Positions 24,501-39,600 of a stretch of 64,000 nt of DNA are shown here, piece by piece. Made by a program: the position numbers and the translations under genes. A model generated the notes under the pieces. It did not search any database. It was not told where the DNA came from and worked only from the letters and a program-made list of their open reading frames with translations. Within the stretch, counting starts at the first letter, position 1; each line of letters begins with the position of its first letter. Source of the DNA: Membranipora membranacea (lineage: Eukaryota; Bryozoa; Gymnolaemata; Cheilostomatida; Membraniporidae); the NCBI GenBank assembly GCA_914767715.1, contig OU612068.1:16246001-16310000 (forward strand). Direction: 5' to 3'.

Positions 24501-27500
24501 ATGAGTGCAATGTACCACTGAAATGTGGACAAAACTAGATGTAGGACGCACAGATAATCACAAGCTCATACAAAGGTCATCTACGCTTTGGGATTACCAA
24601 AAGTGCTGTAACTTTTCTACATCACACTCGTTTACTTAAATGTCGGTTCAGACGTACAAGTACAATGATATGAACCTATGTGTAATTTCTAGCTTGTAGA
24701 ATATATTTTGATCTTTATAGTACATACCGCTTATATGGAGATATTGTTTGGTTCCAGTCTAGTTTACAGTTTCTCTATATGATCTCAGGTCTATGATGTA
24801 TGCGTCACCTTATCACCTCTATAGCCTATTGGTATCGTGAGCTCCTGAACTGTTCAGCCTGCATGCACGAATAAGAATACTAGTTTGAACCTCACCACAG
24901 CTGCCGCCTTTGTTTTGATCTGTGATCACTGAACTAAAATGTACTGGTACTACAATGTTTACATTTTCAAGGTTGCTTTGCGACCCACAAGACACACCTC
25001 TTTTATGCTATAACATTACAAGATTGAATGCCTATAGAAAACTAATCAATAACAACAGCATAGAAATTAACACTATGAAACTCAGGGTGAACAACTCCAG
25101 AATGTCACGATTAAGGATTGGATGCAAGCTAAAATCAGGGAGCGTCTCCCAACCTCCCTACACTAATTATTAATTCATCAATCAAATTGAAGTGTCCGCG
25201 TGACAAGATTAATGAATGACCGGAACGTAAATAAATTAATGATTGATAGAAAGCTGAGTTTACTTTTGACGACCCCAGAATTTATGTAAATATGGTGCTG
25301 GCTGCAGTCTCACTTTATCTACTATGAGGGGATGTGGTGGATGATAATGAAATGGCCCAAGTCGGTGAAGCTGGATCCCTTTTACTAAATTATGGCATAT
25401 AGATACTATTGAATTTCCACTGAATAACCCAATGCTGAACAGAGATGAAGAAAAAAAAGAGAATAGTTGACAGCCCTTGATGGATTTCGCTACAGAGAAT
25501 ACAGTACCTACCTACTTGAATCATGATTCCTTTGGAAACAGACCGTCTGTGTCAGATATGTTTTCAGGTATCATCTTGTCCCTGGTTCCTGTTGTTGAGA
25601 AAGGTGTGTATCCACCTGAAACAATTAAACTATCAAGTTGACCTAGAGTGTGCAAGGTTTTTTGAACAAAATCCTCAAACCACAAACAGAATCCTCAATA
25701 TTATAAAAAGTTTGTTCTCAAATTATTCACTCAGAATTATACATGCGTTATACGTTGTATGTATAAGAAGCTTGTATGTTCCATCAAGGCGCGAGCAATT
25801 TGGGAACAAGACCTCTAGCTATCTTGTTCATCACTGCAATGAACAAGCAGATGGCAACGTTGGAAGACTTTCATCGAATGACCCTTCATGTTGGCAATTG
25901 TGAAGAGCAGACCAGTTAGCGTCACAATAGAAATTTCATATTTGAGTTGTCCACTCTCTAGACAGAACGTGACAACTCCTTATTAATTCTAAGTACCGCG
26001 CTCTTGGCAGCAGGGAGTTTGGCAGCAGGGGGTGAGAGGGTATATCACATCCTCTCTGCCCTGGGGAAAGGCGAGGGTCATACTCCAACACACCCTGCGT
26101 TAATTTCATGGCTTTCAGTATGCTGGATATTCAGCCTGAGTTTTACATATATGAACCTTCAAAAGAGGTGTCTAAAATGAAAAGCCTGTTCTGGTTGTCA
26201 ACATATTACAAACATGACATTGTTCTTATCATATACACATCATTGGAGCTAGCAAATATAATATAGTGTATCTAGCGTTACCATTAATTTGTTAAGAACT
26301 TCTTTTTTAACTATATTGATCCATTGTCTATACAAAGTAAACTATCTTGGTAGGCTTTCTTACAGACGTGATAGCTTCTACTAGGTCTCCCTTCTCGTAG
26401 ACCCAGTGTAGGAGAAGAGATGAGGTAATAAGAATGAGCTGACTCTCCTATCCTATAAATAAACAGCATCTATACAGAAGAAAACATTGACAAAATTACA
26501 ATCAAAGACAGAGTTAGTATAGGAAACTTTATTTCTATTTGATTGCATGACATCACCAATAGGTGGTGCAACCAATGACCTCAATGAACTTCATTCAACA
26601 GTCTGGGAGAAAAACCCAAACAGAACTAAATATTGTTCAGAGCGCTAGTGAATGTTTGTGACTTGTGAGCCATGGTACAACTGATCGCACCTTTATTGCA
26701 TAAACTTTTTAGGTAGGGATTCGGGTTTTTTGGCAATGTAGCAGTCATACAATCAAGATTGAGAAATAGTTATTAGTATGTTACCCTTGTCACGTGGGAC
26801 ACTGAGGGCACTTTTGGTCAATCAAAGCAAAGCTTGACATTTCAAACTTTGTTGTATCTTGATCTGGAAGCCAAATTGATTAGGTCAACAAGATGACAAA
26901 CTGCTTATCTGAAATTAAAACGCACAGATAAGCACAAGCTTCTGGCTGCCTGTCCTTTTGACATATTGAGGACATTACTGTGACTATCAATTATTCTTTC
27001 TCAACTGATTTTGTTAAACCAAGTTCCCAAATAAAGAGGGGGGAGACATAAGTAGCATATTGTTTGAGATCTCAAATGCTAGCAGGAATCCACACAACAA
27101 TTTATTAATCATTTTGATAATTATCAATATAATTGCACAGCCAATTATGCTAAGATGATTAGGAAATGTGGGCATATTTGACTGGTCAAATCTAGTTTTA
27201 CTATTTTGCATGAGTATATCAGAATTCTTTTGTTTCTTGATCAGTCTCATTAAATTTTTACCATAGTCCCGAATACTCTAGGTATGACAAGACTGCTAGC
27301 ATTTCTACAAAATGCCCTCTAAAGGCAAATAATTTCTAGTTCTAATTATTGAAATCTGACTCACAATCTCTTTCTAATATTAATGTCACCCTAAGGAAGA
27401 AAAAGAATATGACACCTGACACAACTTGCTGCCGAGCAAAAAATATTTCTTCTCGATTCAGAACATGCCTGAATACCAATTGCGATGATCATTTGTGACA

Positions 27501-30500
27501 TGTGATTTTTCAATGTCCACAAGCATCGGAAGCTTACTATCGAATACTTTTTGCTTGGATTTAGTTTACTCCTTGCTTGGATACAGCAGCATCTTTTTGC
27601 GGTGACAATAAAAACAAGCGTTTATCCGTAACGGCAACAACTGTTATCTAATGTCAATTACAAGCTAGTTAGGAGCGGAGCAGAGGGCCAAAATTGAGTA
27701 GTTTGAGGCGACTATCAGTCGATCCTTTGATGAGAGAAAGTGAAATTAAGCTGTGATAGTAACAAGTTGGCTTTTGTGTATGTAAGATTATTTTTTGGCC
27801 ACTCTGCTTTGATTAGCTTTGGTTGTCTCCCGTTAATCCCATAAGTCAACATTGTGGCTTGTATTATAGCAACCAAACACAACCTAATGCCTTCAGGTAT
27901 TTTCTGCTCAATAATCTAAAGCCCCGGAAAGTTGAAGGAGAAATTTTGGCTGAATGTTTATTTCTCTTTCCCTCCATTGTGTATGTATGCTATCCATGGA
28001 CAGTGAACAACTTCTGCGCAAATGAAAACCACCCTTGACATTTACATCCTAAACCAAAAGTTTGAAATTTGACAGTTCATCTTTCCAGGTAATGATGTTT
28101 TTGTAAAGAATAGGTAACACCCAGTAATTGTTCTAGTTATGGTCTTACAGTGATGTAATGATCAGCTAAATAAACTCAAAATAATCACTAAATAATTAAT
28201 TTTCATAACTTTAGTTGATATATCAGTGTAGATATTACTATGCATAATTTTCCCATTCAATCTGTCAAAAATACCTCAATATAAGAAGAATTAATTTTCT
28301 TCTTGACCACAATTTGCGTAACATTGCAGGCGTTCACATGGTAATGGCAGGGCAAGAGGTAAAATTTACCATTTCCATAGTGAGAATGCCACATCACACG
28401 CTTGGAGAGCCAACTGTCACATATTTCACAAATAGCTACGCAGCCACTGCCAACTTTTATGGAGAAGCAGAGTATCACAAAAGGTGATTAATTAAAAAAA
28501 TGTCATACTTTGAACAATATTATTAACCAACATCTGCGGGCAGCCAGGGCAAGCCATCAAACATGTGGAATTATAGGGCTTCTAAAACTGCAGTAGAATG
28601 TAATTGCGTAACAACATACATCTTATATCTGTACCTTCCCATACAGTGAGGTAACATGATTGAGGTGAGCACAACCAATTAAGGCAGTGCCTGGACTCAG
28701 GGCCTGTAACAGTTATGACATAACATATTAATCACCTATATAATTACAAGGGTGCTAAAATGATAATAAACTAAAAAGATTTAAAAAATAAACTTTTACC
28801 GTTGTGAGACCAATGAACGAGACTTGCTGATTTGTCCCACGATTTGCTGCATAAGACAGCTTCGGTTTGAAAGCAACACTGGAATCAAATCTTTCTGGCT
28901 AAATAGCTTCCAGGGAGTGCATTTCTTACGTTGGGAGACTTTAATAGGTATAAAAAGTCAGAATATGTCGCCGGGAGACTGTTGGAGATGGTATTGAGAT
29001 GCAGCGTCACTTTTCAAGTATGAAAATCTTGATATTTGGAATTATCATTTTGCTGCGTTTTCTGATAACTTCCCCTCCTTCTACCCAGCCGAGATTAGCA
29101 GTCCACGATTGTATAACAATGAAACCAAACTTGATCAGTGTTGTATAATAATCCTAGCTTTGAAACCAGAGTAATAACATCACTATCCTCCATAGCAAAC
29201 GTCAGGAGGGGGGTCTGAACCCTGACCCGCAATGTGCGTCATCTCCAAGAGACAGTAAGCTGTTTGTTGAGATTTCTTGACATGATAACTAGCTAATTAC
29301 CTAGGTCATATCAAGCTATAGGATCACTTGTAGGAGCCAGGTTTGAGCTGCACTGAACAATGCCAACGAGAAGACAAATATTAGTACACCTCAGTACAGC
29401 CATCTGTTTTTGTGGGCAATTTCGTTTCATCTAATAGGATTAAGAATGTATATGACCTATAGGATGTGATGAAGATTGATATTGGGGCTCAAAATTACAT
29501 TTCTTCTCCTACATAGTATAGTGTGCTGTCGTTAGAAAGGTGAAAATCCCTGTTACCAACACTGATACAAGATTTATTCATTTATTATTAGTAATAGACA
29601 GAGTATCTGAAAGTGACATTTTGCCCAAGTAGTGGACTCGGCTTCCAATTTTCTCAGAAAGGCCAGCAACTTGCTGATTTTATTTCTATTGTTCTACAAG
29701 TTGAATTCTTTTTACACAGTTATTGCAAGGGGTTTAAAGAGGTAGGAATCGAAGGGGGTGCACGGGGATTAATCATGTGAAGTGACAGGCAAGACCATTG
29801 GCTGATCAATGTAATTAGAGGCGGAGAATAGCCTTGGTCTCCGCCTCTAACAGCCAGTCCACGTTGCGTTCTCAAGTGGTCAAGCGTGTTATATAAGAAA
29901 TTGTGATTCCCAGACACCCATAAATAAAGTTGAATAGAAGCTATGATGTAGCTATTGTTGTGTTGGCTCATCACACTTGGGATTATAGGGTTTAATTACA
30001 ACGGTCAATTTCAATCTTGACAACGGTATCTAGGCAACCTCAAAAACCATAAATCATAACGTCAAATTTGACCAATAAGAGCTCGTATATTTTGAAGCGG
30101 ATGATTTGAAATCATCGGAACTGGGCAATTTTGTATGACATCAGTCATATTTTCACCACTTTCCAATGCCATTATTGGAATGAAAATTTATTGGGCATGT
30201 GTATCACACAATTCCGCATCAGCTTGTCTTATTCCCATTAAAAATAATTCACTGCTTCTCCTCTTAATTCCGAAAAAGCAGGAGGAATTTGAATGCTGCT
30301 AACCCTATTTGAATTTGATATGGCTGGGTGATCGCTTTACATTGACTGGCCCTTATATACCGGTCGAGGCACTTTAAGAAATCTAGAAGAAAGGAAATTG
30401 GTTTTATATAATCAGTCTAAATCCCATTCATCATTCAGGTCTGTAAAGGACCCAATCATCTTGCAGGATTCACAACAAACTGTCCAATCAGCTCGCATGA

Positions 30501-30669
30501 TTTGTCACACTTTTCCCATTGAAAATACCACCTTGATGAGTAGGACAATTTATATTGTCAATGACTAATAGAACAGCACTTTTAGAGCGAAGATCAACGC
30601 CCGCGACAGCAGGATTTCCTACAATTGCCAGAACAGCTTATCTAGCGTACAAGTCGCCATGCAGGAGAT
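21514..30669. other. 9.1-kb region without a recognisable gene
   Basis: I see no open frame with family similarity and no exon pairs with matching splice phases. The longest open frames (for example 25523-25903 on the plus strand) have unremarkable composition and no motifs. The region separates the 5' ends of the minus-strand RING ligase and the plus-strand BMPER gene, so both promoters and possibly BMPER enhancers should lie in it. A perfect 13-bp-arm hairpin is at 29815-29850, and a TATA-like ttatata is near 30354, about 310 bases before the BMPER start codon. Confidence 0.5.
29815..29850. repeat. Perfect hairpin, 13-bp arms
   Basis: Arms ttagaggcggaga (29815-29827) and tctccgcctctaa (29838-29850) pair perfectly around a 10-base loop. 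The arms are GC-richer than the surroundings. No flanking direct repeat is evident, so it may be a foldback remnant or a structured RNA. Confidence 0.6.
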
Positions 30670-33600
30670 ATGGTTTCAGCCTACATTGGTCATAGGATAT
30701 ATATCATCGTATTAATGATACTTTGTGTCTCTAGTTCTTGCTGGGCTGTTGAATTGGAAGGTAAGATATAATACCAGATATTCATCAAAATGTGAGAAGA
30801 AATGCAGGACGCAATAAGAAATGAGATGAATTCAAGTTTGCTGTACTTCGCTGTGAAGGGGTTTTTGCTCAGGAAATTTTATAAATACTTAACATTATAT
30901 ATAGAAAAATTTGCAGTATTTCGACATCTTAAAGTTTATAATAAGTATAGGAGCCTATTCCTTCACAAATTCACTGGAATTAGTCATAAATATGTTGGGC
31001 ATGCAAACATAATTTACATAAAAGGCGCGCACGTCTTCTTTGTACACACAAAACTTGGCAATAAAGGCTGGAACGAAAATTGCTAAAACCATGTTAAAAC
31101 TTTGTCTGGCTTTAGATAATTCAGATAAAAGAAGACAGAATAGTGTGCCTTTTCTTGTTTCTTGGCATGTACACTATTAGTCACCATGCTTTTTACACCT
31201 CTATGTTGAAGTGACCATAAATGTTTGTTTACAAATCAAATCTGGCCAATTTTCAAATCAAACATTTGTGGAAGAAAGTAATCAAAGGAAAACTTATTTG
31301 CTGTCATTGTGCAGGTGAAAATTCAACAAACTGGCACTGCATATTTTATAATATCTACAATCTCGATATTGTATGACAGGCCGAACTTGAATTGTCATGG
31401 TATCCCTTGCAGCATTGATACATGTGTCAGATTTTTCGGGGTAATCATATGACAAGACTTTCGACGAGCTAAAAAATAATGAAGCACGCTTAGTACAAAT
31501 ACCCGAGGCATGTACGAATACATGCTCATTTCCTATTCAATACATTGCCACCGAGAGAATGAATGATTTATCTTAAACTAAAAAATTAATGAGCAAAGAT
31601 TAGGGTCTGTGATTTTATTGTTCCTTGTTCATCGTTTTGTTTTCTTTTTTTGCTGGCTAGATAGCGATCTAAACTAAATGTCGAACAAAACCCCTTGTGT
31701 GTTGGACGGACACTATTTTCAAAAGGATGACACGAGTGTTAAAATTTACAATCCAATGCAAGGGTGAGATTTTTTATTTAAATGAGCATCTATTGAAAGA
31801 TGAATTATTGAAACAATTGGATTTAACATTTGATTGCTTTATTGGCTCGGGTTCAAAAGTAAGGTGATATTTATTACACTAAATCCTATACCTACATATA
31901 ATATTTTTACATGGAAAGCATCAATGTTGTGGATCATTCGATGCAAACAAGCCCAGTACAGCAAAATGGACCTTACTGCATATTATATGGTGAATAGTCA
32001 TAGATAGAATATCCATAGAAAATTAAGAACATGTTGTACCATTGAGTAAGTTGCCATTGCACCGAGGAATACCCCAAGATATGTATAATAGTGTACATGT
32101 ATTTGGAATATTTCGAGCAAATATACAGATACTTTTATCAAGGAGTACTCCTTGCTTTTATTAATTACTCTCTCTGGGTTTTTTTCTTTCCTAATATTCT
32201 TTGTGCATATATTGTCCTCAAGACACCCATGTGTTTGACAATGCTATTTGAGAGTTAAAATGTCCTTAAGACATTTGACTTTGAGCACAGTGCACAATAT
32301 AGGTTGTTTCACCAATAAAGCCCATATTTAGAATCAAATAGACAAGTCATCTAAGTAATCTCCGAATGTTTTCTCACTCAGGAAAACCATGTCCGAACGT
32401 GGTTTCGAAAATTCTTAGTGTTCATCAACATCGAAACTATCATCATTCCGTTAATTTACCTTTTTCTTGTAGGAAATCTCGTTAAATGTGACCAAGAAGA
32501 TGGGATTGAGATTATGATAGATATTGTCAAGGATAATCCCTGTATACGCTGCTTCTGTAGGGTAAGTTTAGCATTGGTTAAGAACTTATAGGCAGAAGAG
32601 TTCACATAATTAGCTTCCAAGGCTTTATGGGAGGTAGTCTTAGTCTTCCAGACTATTACCCCCCACCCGATGGTCCACGGCCGGGGAGGGTATGCATAGC
32701 AAATGCAACTTATCCTGTGTCAGAGTAGGATTTTTCATGCTGAGCGCAGGCACACAATGTAGACCTCCTATATTTCTTGACCTGATCCTAACAGACCTAT
32801 GGGCAAACTTTATGGGACAGTATGCATATCAAGTGAACCTTACCCTGTGTCATAACTTATGTAGTGAACTGCCATATAACTTAGGACAAGGGATAAACAT
32901 GCCATGCCTGTATTATTCCAGAAGAGAGCGGAAAGTTAATTTGCTGCCTTTCATCGCCAAAGTCTTGACGTGGCACGCAGCATTCGAGTACAAACGATGG
33001 ATATTACATTCCTAATTATGGTGTTTATTTTTTGTATGTTTGCTGAGACCTGCTTGAGTATTGTAAATTAAAATATTCAGCCAAAATTAGTATTTTGTAA
33101 TGAGGGAAATACAATATCTAACTATGAGTGGCATTTCAGGGCATTTAATCAGATTTGTGTAAGCTGATAATCCTGTAACAGTGTTGAAAAACTGGTCTCA
33201 GAAAAATGTCATGGCCTATTCTCTCTTTATAACAAGGCTGCCGATCAAAATTACAAGCTCATCAACAGTTTCTAATGAGCTGTCGGGATAAGTGCCAAAA
33301 CTGGTTTTTATGCAACCTTAGTTTGTACAAGCCAATAATCGTGTGAAAAAAATCAAAATTCCTCAAAGTGATTTTGACAACTTCTCATAAATAGCAGTTA
33401 AAACCAAAAGGATAAGCATTTATTTGATTACATCTTTACAATAGCCAATTTCACAGGGTGACACCGGTTCAATACCGAATCGCTGCAAAGCCACTAACTA
33501 GCATTGGTCTCCAATGCTGCTGCGCTGTATTAGCATTAATTTTGATTTAAAAATTTCAATTGCCCCTCAGGAAACCAGTCAAAGTACTTGATAAGCTTTA

Positions 33601-36600
33601 TTCAATTCAGACTAAGAAGGTTGATGGTTAGGGATTAGAATTCCTTGACCGTGTAGTTAATTTTAGGGTTTTATTCAATTCCTGAGATAAGTGATACTTA
33701 GATGGGATATCCGTAACATAACATTACAGAAATAATGCAAATACACAATAAACTTCATTTCTAGTGTCCTAACATTCATGGCCATCAAATTTCTGAGCAA
33801 TTTACCACTAGTGATAGTATATGAACATTGCTGCATGCTCGCCAGTACACAAATTTCTGGGCGGAATTATCAGTGCAGTGTCAAAATTCAGTCCTGTATG
33901 CGTTGTCACTGGACATTTAGCAAATTCGCTTTTGAATTAAACGTTTGTATCCATCCAACATGTTATGCGTGCTAGAGAGTTTCTGTTTGGATTTAGCTAA
34001 GGTGAATAGAAATTCCAGTTATCACATGCATGTGCATCATAAAGTTGTAGACATGATTGCTAACAGAGGCTTGGGTATATGCCATGTTTGTATATTGCCC
34101 TTATGCCATTGTCAAATTGTGTATTCACACTTATATATCCTTCTTATGAGAGTCAACCCGCTAGGAAATCAGGCTGGCCTATCATTGTCTGTATAAACAA
34201 ACTTTGGTGACAAAACCTGATCGCACTTTAGAGATGGGGCTTGGTTGCTGGTGAAATGAAAACATGGTAAAAAACAATTAAATATCTCTATTTGCCTCTA
34301 AATTCTTCATGAAAGTAAATATAGCCCTTATGCAAACCCTAATAACCGTAAAACTAATGACAACTCTAGTCAATGGATTTAAAGTCGGTCATAAAGCTTC
34401 ATTCCTTGATAACGTTAGCTGGGGCATCTCTTCAAGATAACTTTGACACTAAAACAAAACTCTAGTTTCATGATTCTCACTTTTCCATATGCCAACACTT
34501 AAACCTTAGTCTTACCAAGGAGTACTCGTCCCTGGCTTTGTGTAAACTACTACTTATAAATGTATGCCACTGAAAACTAGAAAATCTAACATTTCGCCTA
34601 TTTGCATATGATCGTCTTCCTTGGATTAAGTGGTTGGTCCGTCCCCAACTCCAAATTAAATTTCACCCACGCCATGCTGGTAAAGACAAATAAATAGCAT
34701 GATGCAATGATGCCTACATATTAATTTTGCTAAGAACATTTGACAGGAAGGATTTGTGGACTGTGTATATAGGGAGTGTGCACCTGTAGACGGTTGTCAC
34801 AACATAGTATTACCTCCACCTATGAATTCCTGCTGTCAAGATATCTGTCAGGCCTGCATGTACAACAACATGAGTATACCAAGTGGGCAGACAATTCCTG
34901 ACACATTGGATCCCTGCATCACACTTCAATGTCATGTATGTATAAGATCTCGGTCATTCCAATGAATTATTGTGTTGATTAATTGGTTTAACTTACTTGT
35001 TACAGTTCATAGAAAAAAACCTGGCTTTATATAAAATATGAATTTTCTATGTGATTATCGTTTGGAAATTGTTGTTGGATGGAATCATCGGTCATCTCAA
35101 AAATTAACTCACTCTGGCCGCATTTCCATAGCTTTTTGTTTTCTAACGGAGCATCCCCATGTTAATAGCAATGTGCCATGTTTCATCTAGCTTACCTATG
35201 TCTTCTTCTGATGTGCAGGGTGGGGTACTAACGCGCTCCAAGGATATCTGCCATATACCATGCAAGAACCCAGTCATTATCCCAGGTCAATGCTGTCCGG
35301 TTTGTCAAGGTAAGTGAGTTATAGCCACTGTCTACTGCATCAAACTTAAACAGAATCGAAGTCTGGGTATTTGTAAGTCTGCACCGAAGACTATAGAAAG
35401 TCTGGCGCGACCGAGAAAATATATCATTGATAATTGACAGCTCGCGGCCAGGTTTGTCCCGGACTTACAAGTTGGGTTTATGTTTCCGCTTCAATTTCAC
35501 AAAGTGCAAGGTAATTTATCTATGAATTCAATCACCATAATTATCCTCCGAGTAACCATATTACTCCCAAATTACATTCAAACCCAATTCAATGATGCCA
35601 TAGGACATCAAAGTTCAAACCCATAAAATTTAGCAAAGCCCTTTGAATTTCAGCTGTAATTCAAATTTTAAAACCAACTTATCTCATCCATCTTGAAATG
35701 TAATTGCAGGTTGCACCTACAAGGACAAGATTTACACTGATGGGCTGCAGTTTAACGATAACAAGGACCCCTGCGTCAAATGTCAATGTCTAAACGGTAA
35801 CATCGAATGTAAAAAGAGATCATGTCCCCAACTCAACTGTCCAGCCAAATTTCTCAGGAATCCAGAATCAGGAAAATGCTGTCCAACATGTACAGGTTAG
35901 AAAACTCACCTTTGGGATTACTTGCAACCCTCTCTCTTGTACTCCATCGACCAGCTGGGTGCAGCTGAGTTGTCCAACAGGTCCCTTTTAAAACAAAAGT
36001 TTATGCAAAAGTTGAACCATTGCAAAAAAGTTATTGAACATGTTGACAAGAATATATAGTACAGGTTCCCCTTGAAGTTAAAAGCAATGAGGGAGTTCAT
36101 TGTTAAAAGCATGGCAGGTAGCATACTCTTCACCGCAACTAACTAGTTGGTACTTGGATATTCCATAAGCCAGACTTGACCTTGAACTCTTGATGTCTTA
36201 TATTAAACAGGTCAGCGACAGCTATTCCAATTATTCAGTAAGTGTATATATCACCCACATAATAAAGTATACTCAGATGGTGAAGCTATAAGAGGTGATA
36301 CATGTCAGTCATGTGTGTGTCGGGTGAGTTAAATACAGCATTCATAGGGCAGGGGTACCCCTCTCACACACCCCTCACATGCCACCCACTGGTGTTTGGT
36401 TACCACTATATAAAAAATACCAGTTCGTCCTGTGACATGGCCAAACTAAACTAACTTAAACTGACATCTACAATTTTGATCACTATCTGATATTATAATG
36501 ATGATTATGATGAAGGTCAGTGTTTAGGTATTCAACTACTTTGAAAATGAATAAATGAACATGACTTTAGCTTCTTATGGATACAGATATAAGAGATCCT

Positions 36601-39600
36601 AGCACCCGTACTCTAGACGTTTTACCAATTACTAGTTATTTTAGAGAAAGGTTCTGATTCTGCGCATTGAACAAGACATTGTAACATATTTTCTTTTTCA
36701 GAAAGGGACAGTGATATGCTCTAAGAAGACATGTCCCAGATTGAAATGTCGCGAGGACGAGCGATTACCCCCAGCAGAAGGGGAGTGTTGCTACTCCTGT
36801 CCTCAATCAAAAAAGAAATGTAAGGTGGACGGTAAAAAGATAAAGGTGAGTCTTTCATGAAAACTAAAAGAAGTCGTGAAGTGCTTGCATAATTTGTCTA
36901 ACCTTGTCACGCGGCTTCTTTTTCTGTAGTCACGTCACAAGGTTATAAATTGTCACCAACTTTACAAACCCAATTAAGGTGATTCTGTGTTGGCGCTTCC
37001 TTGGAATCAGAATTCTTTTTTCATCATAATTTGGGAGTCAAAAGTGGCAGTAAGTCTTTGCCCTAGCCCATTTGCCATTCAGAACCCACTCGACATGTGT
37101 CAGTGACACTAAACTCAGATTAATTTTTGATAACAAATGACACTCACAGGTGACTTTCAATGTCATCATTTGGCCTTTTGAGAGGTTGTTCACAAAAACC
37201 CAGACTTTCACCTTCAAAAAGTGTGAATCAACTTTTATACCTGGTAGTTTGAAGTGATTGTTGTAAATCTGTCGAGGCACCTGTGAGGACATGCTATCAT
37301 TACACTTAAGAAAATCACACATACCTGTTCATAATTTACTAACCCCAACATCCAATTAACAACTATCTACAGCTTCACCCAAATAGCAATTACCACACTC
37401 ACGATGGTTGAGTCACTGTGTCACAAGTTCTTAGGAATCATATTGAGTTGAGGCTTCTTGGATAATTTCATTCTGATGTTTCTTCTTTTATAGCATGGAA
37501 GAAGCTGGTTTAAGAACCAGTGCACCGAATGCTTCTGCAAAGATGGAGTGACACATTGCATGAGAGAAGATTGTTCCAGTATTATAGATAACTGTCCTAC
37601 AGGGGTGAGTGATGTCAGCATACAACTACGGCAACATATTTGCCATCAAATTGTTACCTGCAGACAAAAAATAGTCCCTTTCGCCTTTTGTACAAGATTA
37701 AGTCTAACCTAAATCATCGCCTATTTTGTTTGACATGACATGTTAAATGGTGAAATGCAGGTGCCATTGTGCAGTAGTCAACACTGAGCCTATGATAAGA
37801 TTTTCAGATTTCAGAGAGTTGTCTTCTCACAATGTAGAGAAATCAGCTTTGGGAACTCAAACAAAATCCTTCATCCTTTGGGCGACTATGCTGTCTGAAA
37901 GATTAGTTTATTTTGTATGAATTTGCAACACATAACTACAATCAATAGCAAACTTTCATTTTTCCAGACTCATGAGCTGCAATATGTTGGAGGTCTATGC
38001 TGTCCGCAGTGTGTTGAAAGTAAGTTCTATGAGTATATCAAATAGCTTCTTTTTCACATTATAGATTGTTTTAGTTTCAGCATGTTAATACAATGAACTC
38101 CCTCTTCCTCGTTGGTCAGTAAAAGTTCAAATATCAAGTGAATCATACCTCATGTATTCAACAGAGAGTACCTCCATAACCATGAGCCTCGATTTTGCTC
38201 CAACTTGGAATAGCGAACACCATCTGCAAAGTTAAATTGCATTGTAGCGACTCCTTGATTGAAGCAATGCCAACCTTGAATGACAAATACAAAGCTGAAT
38301 GTGATATGAATAATCTTCAAAATAACTCTATCGTTTCAGTTTCAGCCACGTGTTTTGTTTTCGGAGATCCACATTACAGGACATTCGATGGTCTACTGTA
38401 CACATTTCAAGGAACTTGCCAGTATACTTTAGCACAACAGTGCAGCAAACGCCAAAGAACATTTAGTATTCAGGTCAAAAACTCAGCATGGCCTGATAAA
38501 ACTCAATATGCTTATACAGATTCAGTATTAATCACTACTAAACTTTTACAAGTAAGTAAAGATGTAAATCACTTACAGTCGAGTCAGTAGAGAAGTTACC
38601 ATCTTTTTGGTTGCGCTATCGAACACACAAAGTGATAGCCTTATCATAATCATCTTGACATATCTACCAGTGCTGATCAAAATTCAACAGTGAAAACTAA
38701 AATGTGAAACAAATAATCATGAAGCGCTGAACGTCTGATTGATCCATGACTTAAAAAGAACAATTTTTGTCAGAAAGCTATCTTTCAAATTTTTGTATCC
38801 ATTTTTTACAGGTAGAGCTAAAACAACGGTTGAGGGTCTATGTAAACAAGACAGAAGTAGACTTACCATATATAAGACTCGGTCACATGTCCATCATACA
38901 GAGAGGCTATTCTCTAGTCGTTTCTACTAGCCTTGGTGTGACTGTTACCTGGGACGGCCTTAGCTACCTCGAGGTAAGGTTACCAAACAATGAACAACTA
39001 CAATCAGGTGTCGTAATTTGAACAAAAACAGGCATGGGAACAATTGATGTCAGGTCACATAAAAATGGGCGGACAAATTATTAACTCAATCCTGTCTTTT
39101 TTTGTACACTCAATAAGTGATTAAGTTTTGCCTGGAAAACAATGTCTGAGACATCATTTGAGACAAGAATAAATATAAACACTGTTATATGGACAAACTT
39201 ATGTCATTGTCAGGTGACAAAAATAGGGGCAGACAACTGCAAATTATTCACTATTTTCTGCATATTCAGTTATGCCTGGACAACCACATTTGAGACCTCG
39301 CCGAAGTTGTAGACTGATTTGCACTTGTTTTGTAGGTTGACATACCTCAACGATACAAGGACAAAATGTGTGGTCTTTGTGGAAACTACAACGGAATCTC
39401 AGAGGATGACTTTACAGGCCGCCATAAAACCAGTTATACTAACGCAATAGACTTTGCCAACAGCTGGCACAGGGGCCCATCAACCTGTGAATTGACTTCA
39501 TCGTATTACAAAAATATACCGGTGCCTTCATTCAGCTGTAGAAATAGAGATCGTGAAACCATGAGTTGGATTAACTCGCAATGTGAAGTGCTGACTGACT

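Noticed and set aside
25523-25903. 126-codon open frame on the plus strand in the gene-free block
   Set aside because: No recognisable motif or domain, no good splice signals around it, and composition like the neighbouring non-coding DNA.
27551-27582. ttgcttggat repeated 12 bases apart
   Set aside because: A single pair of direct repeats around a non-palindromic 12-mer; it lacks the symmetry of the palindromic insertions and may be coincidence.
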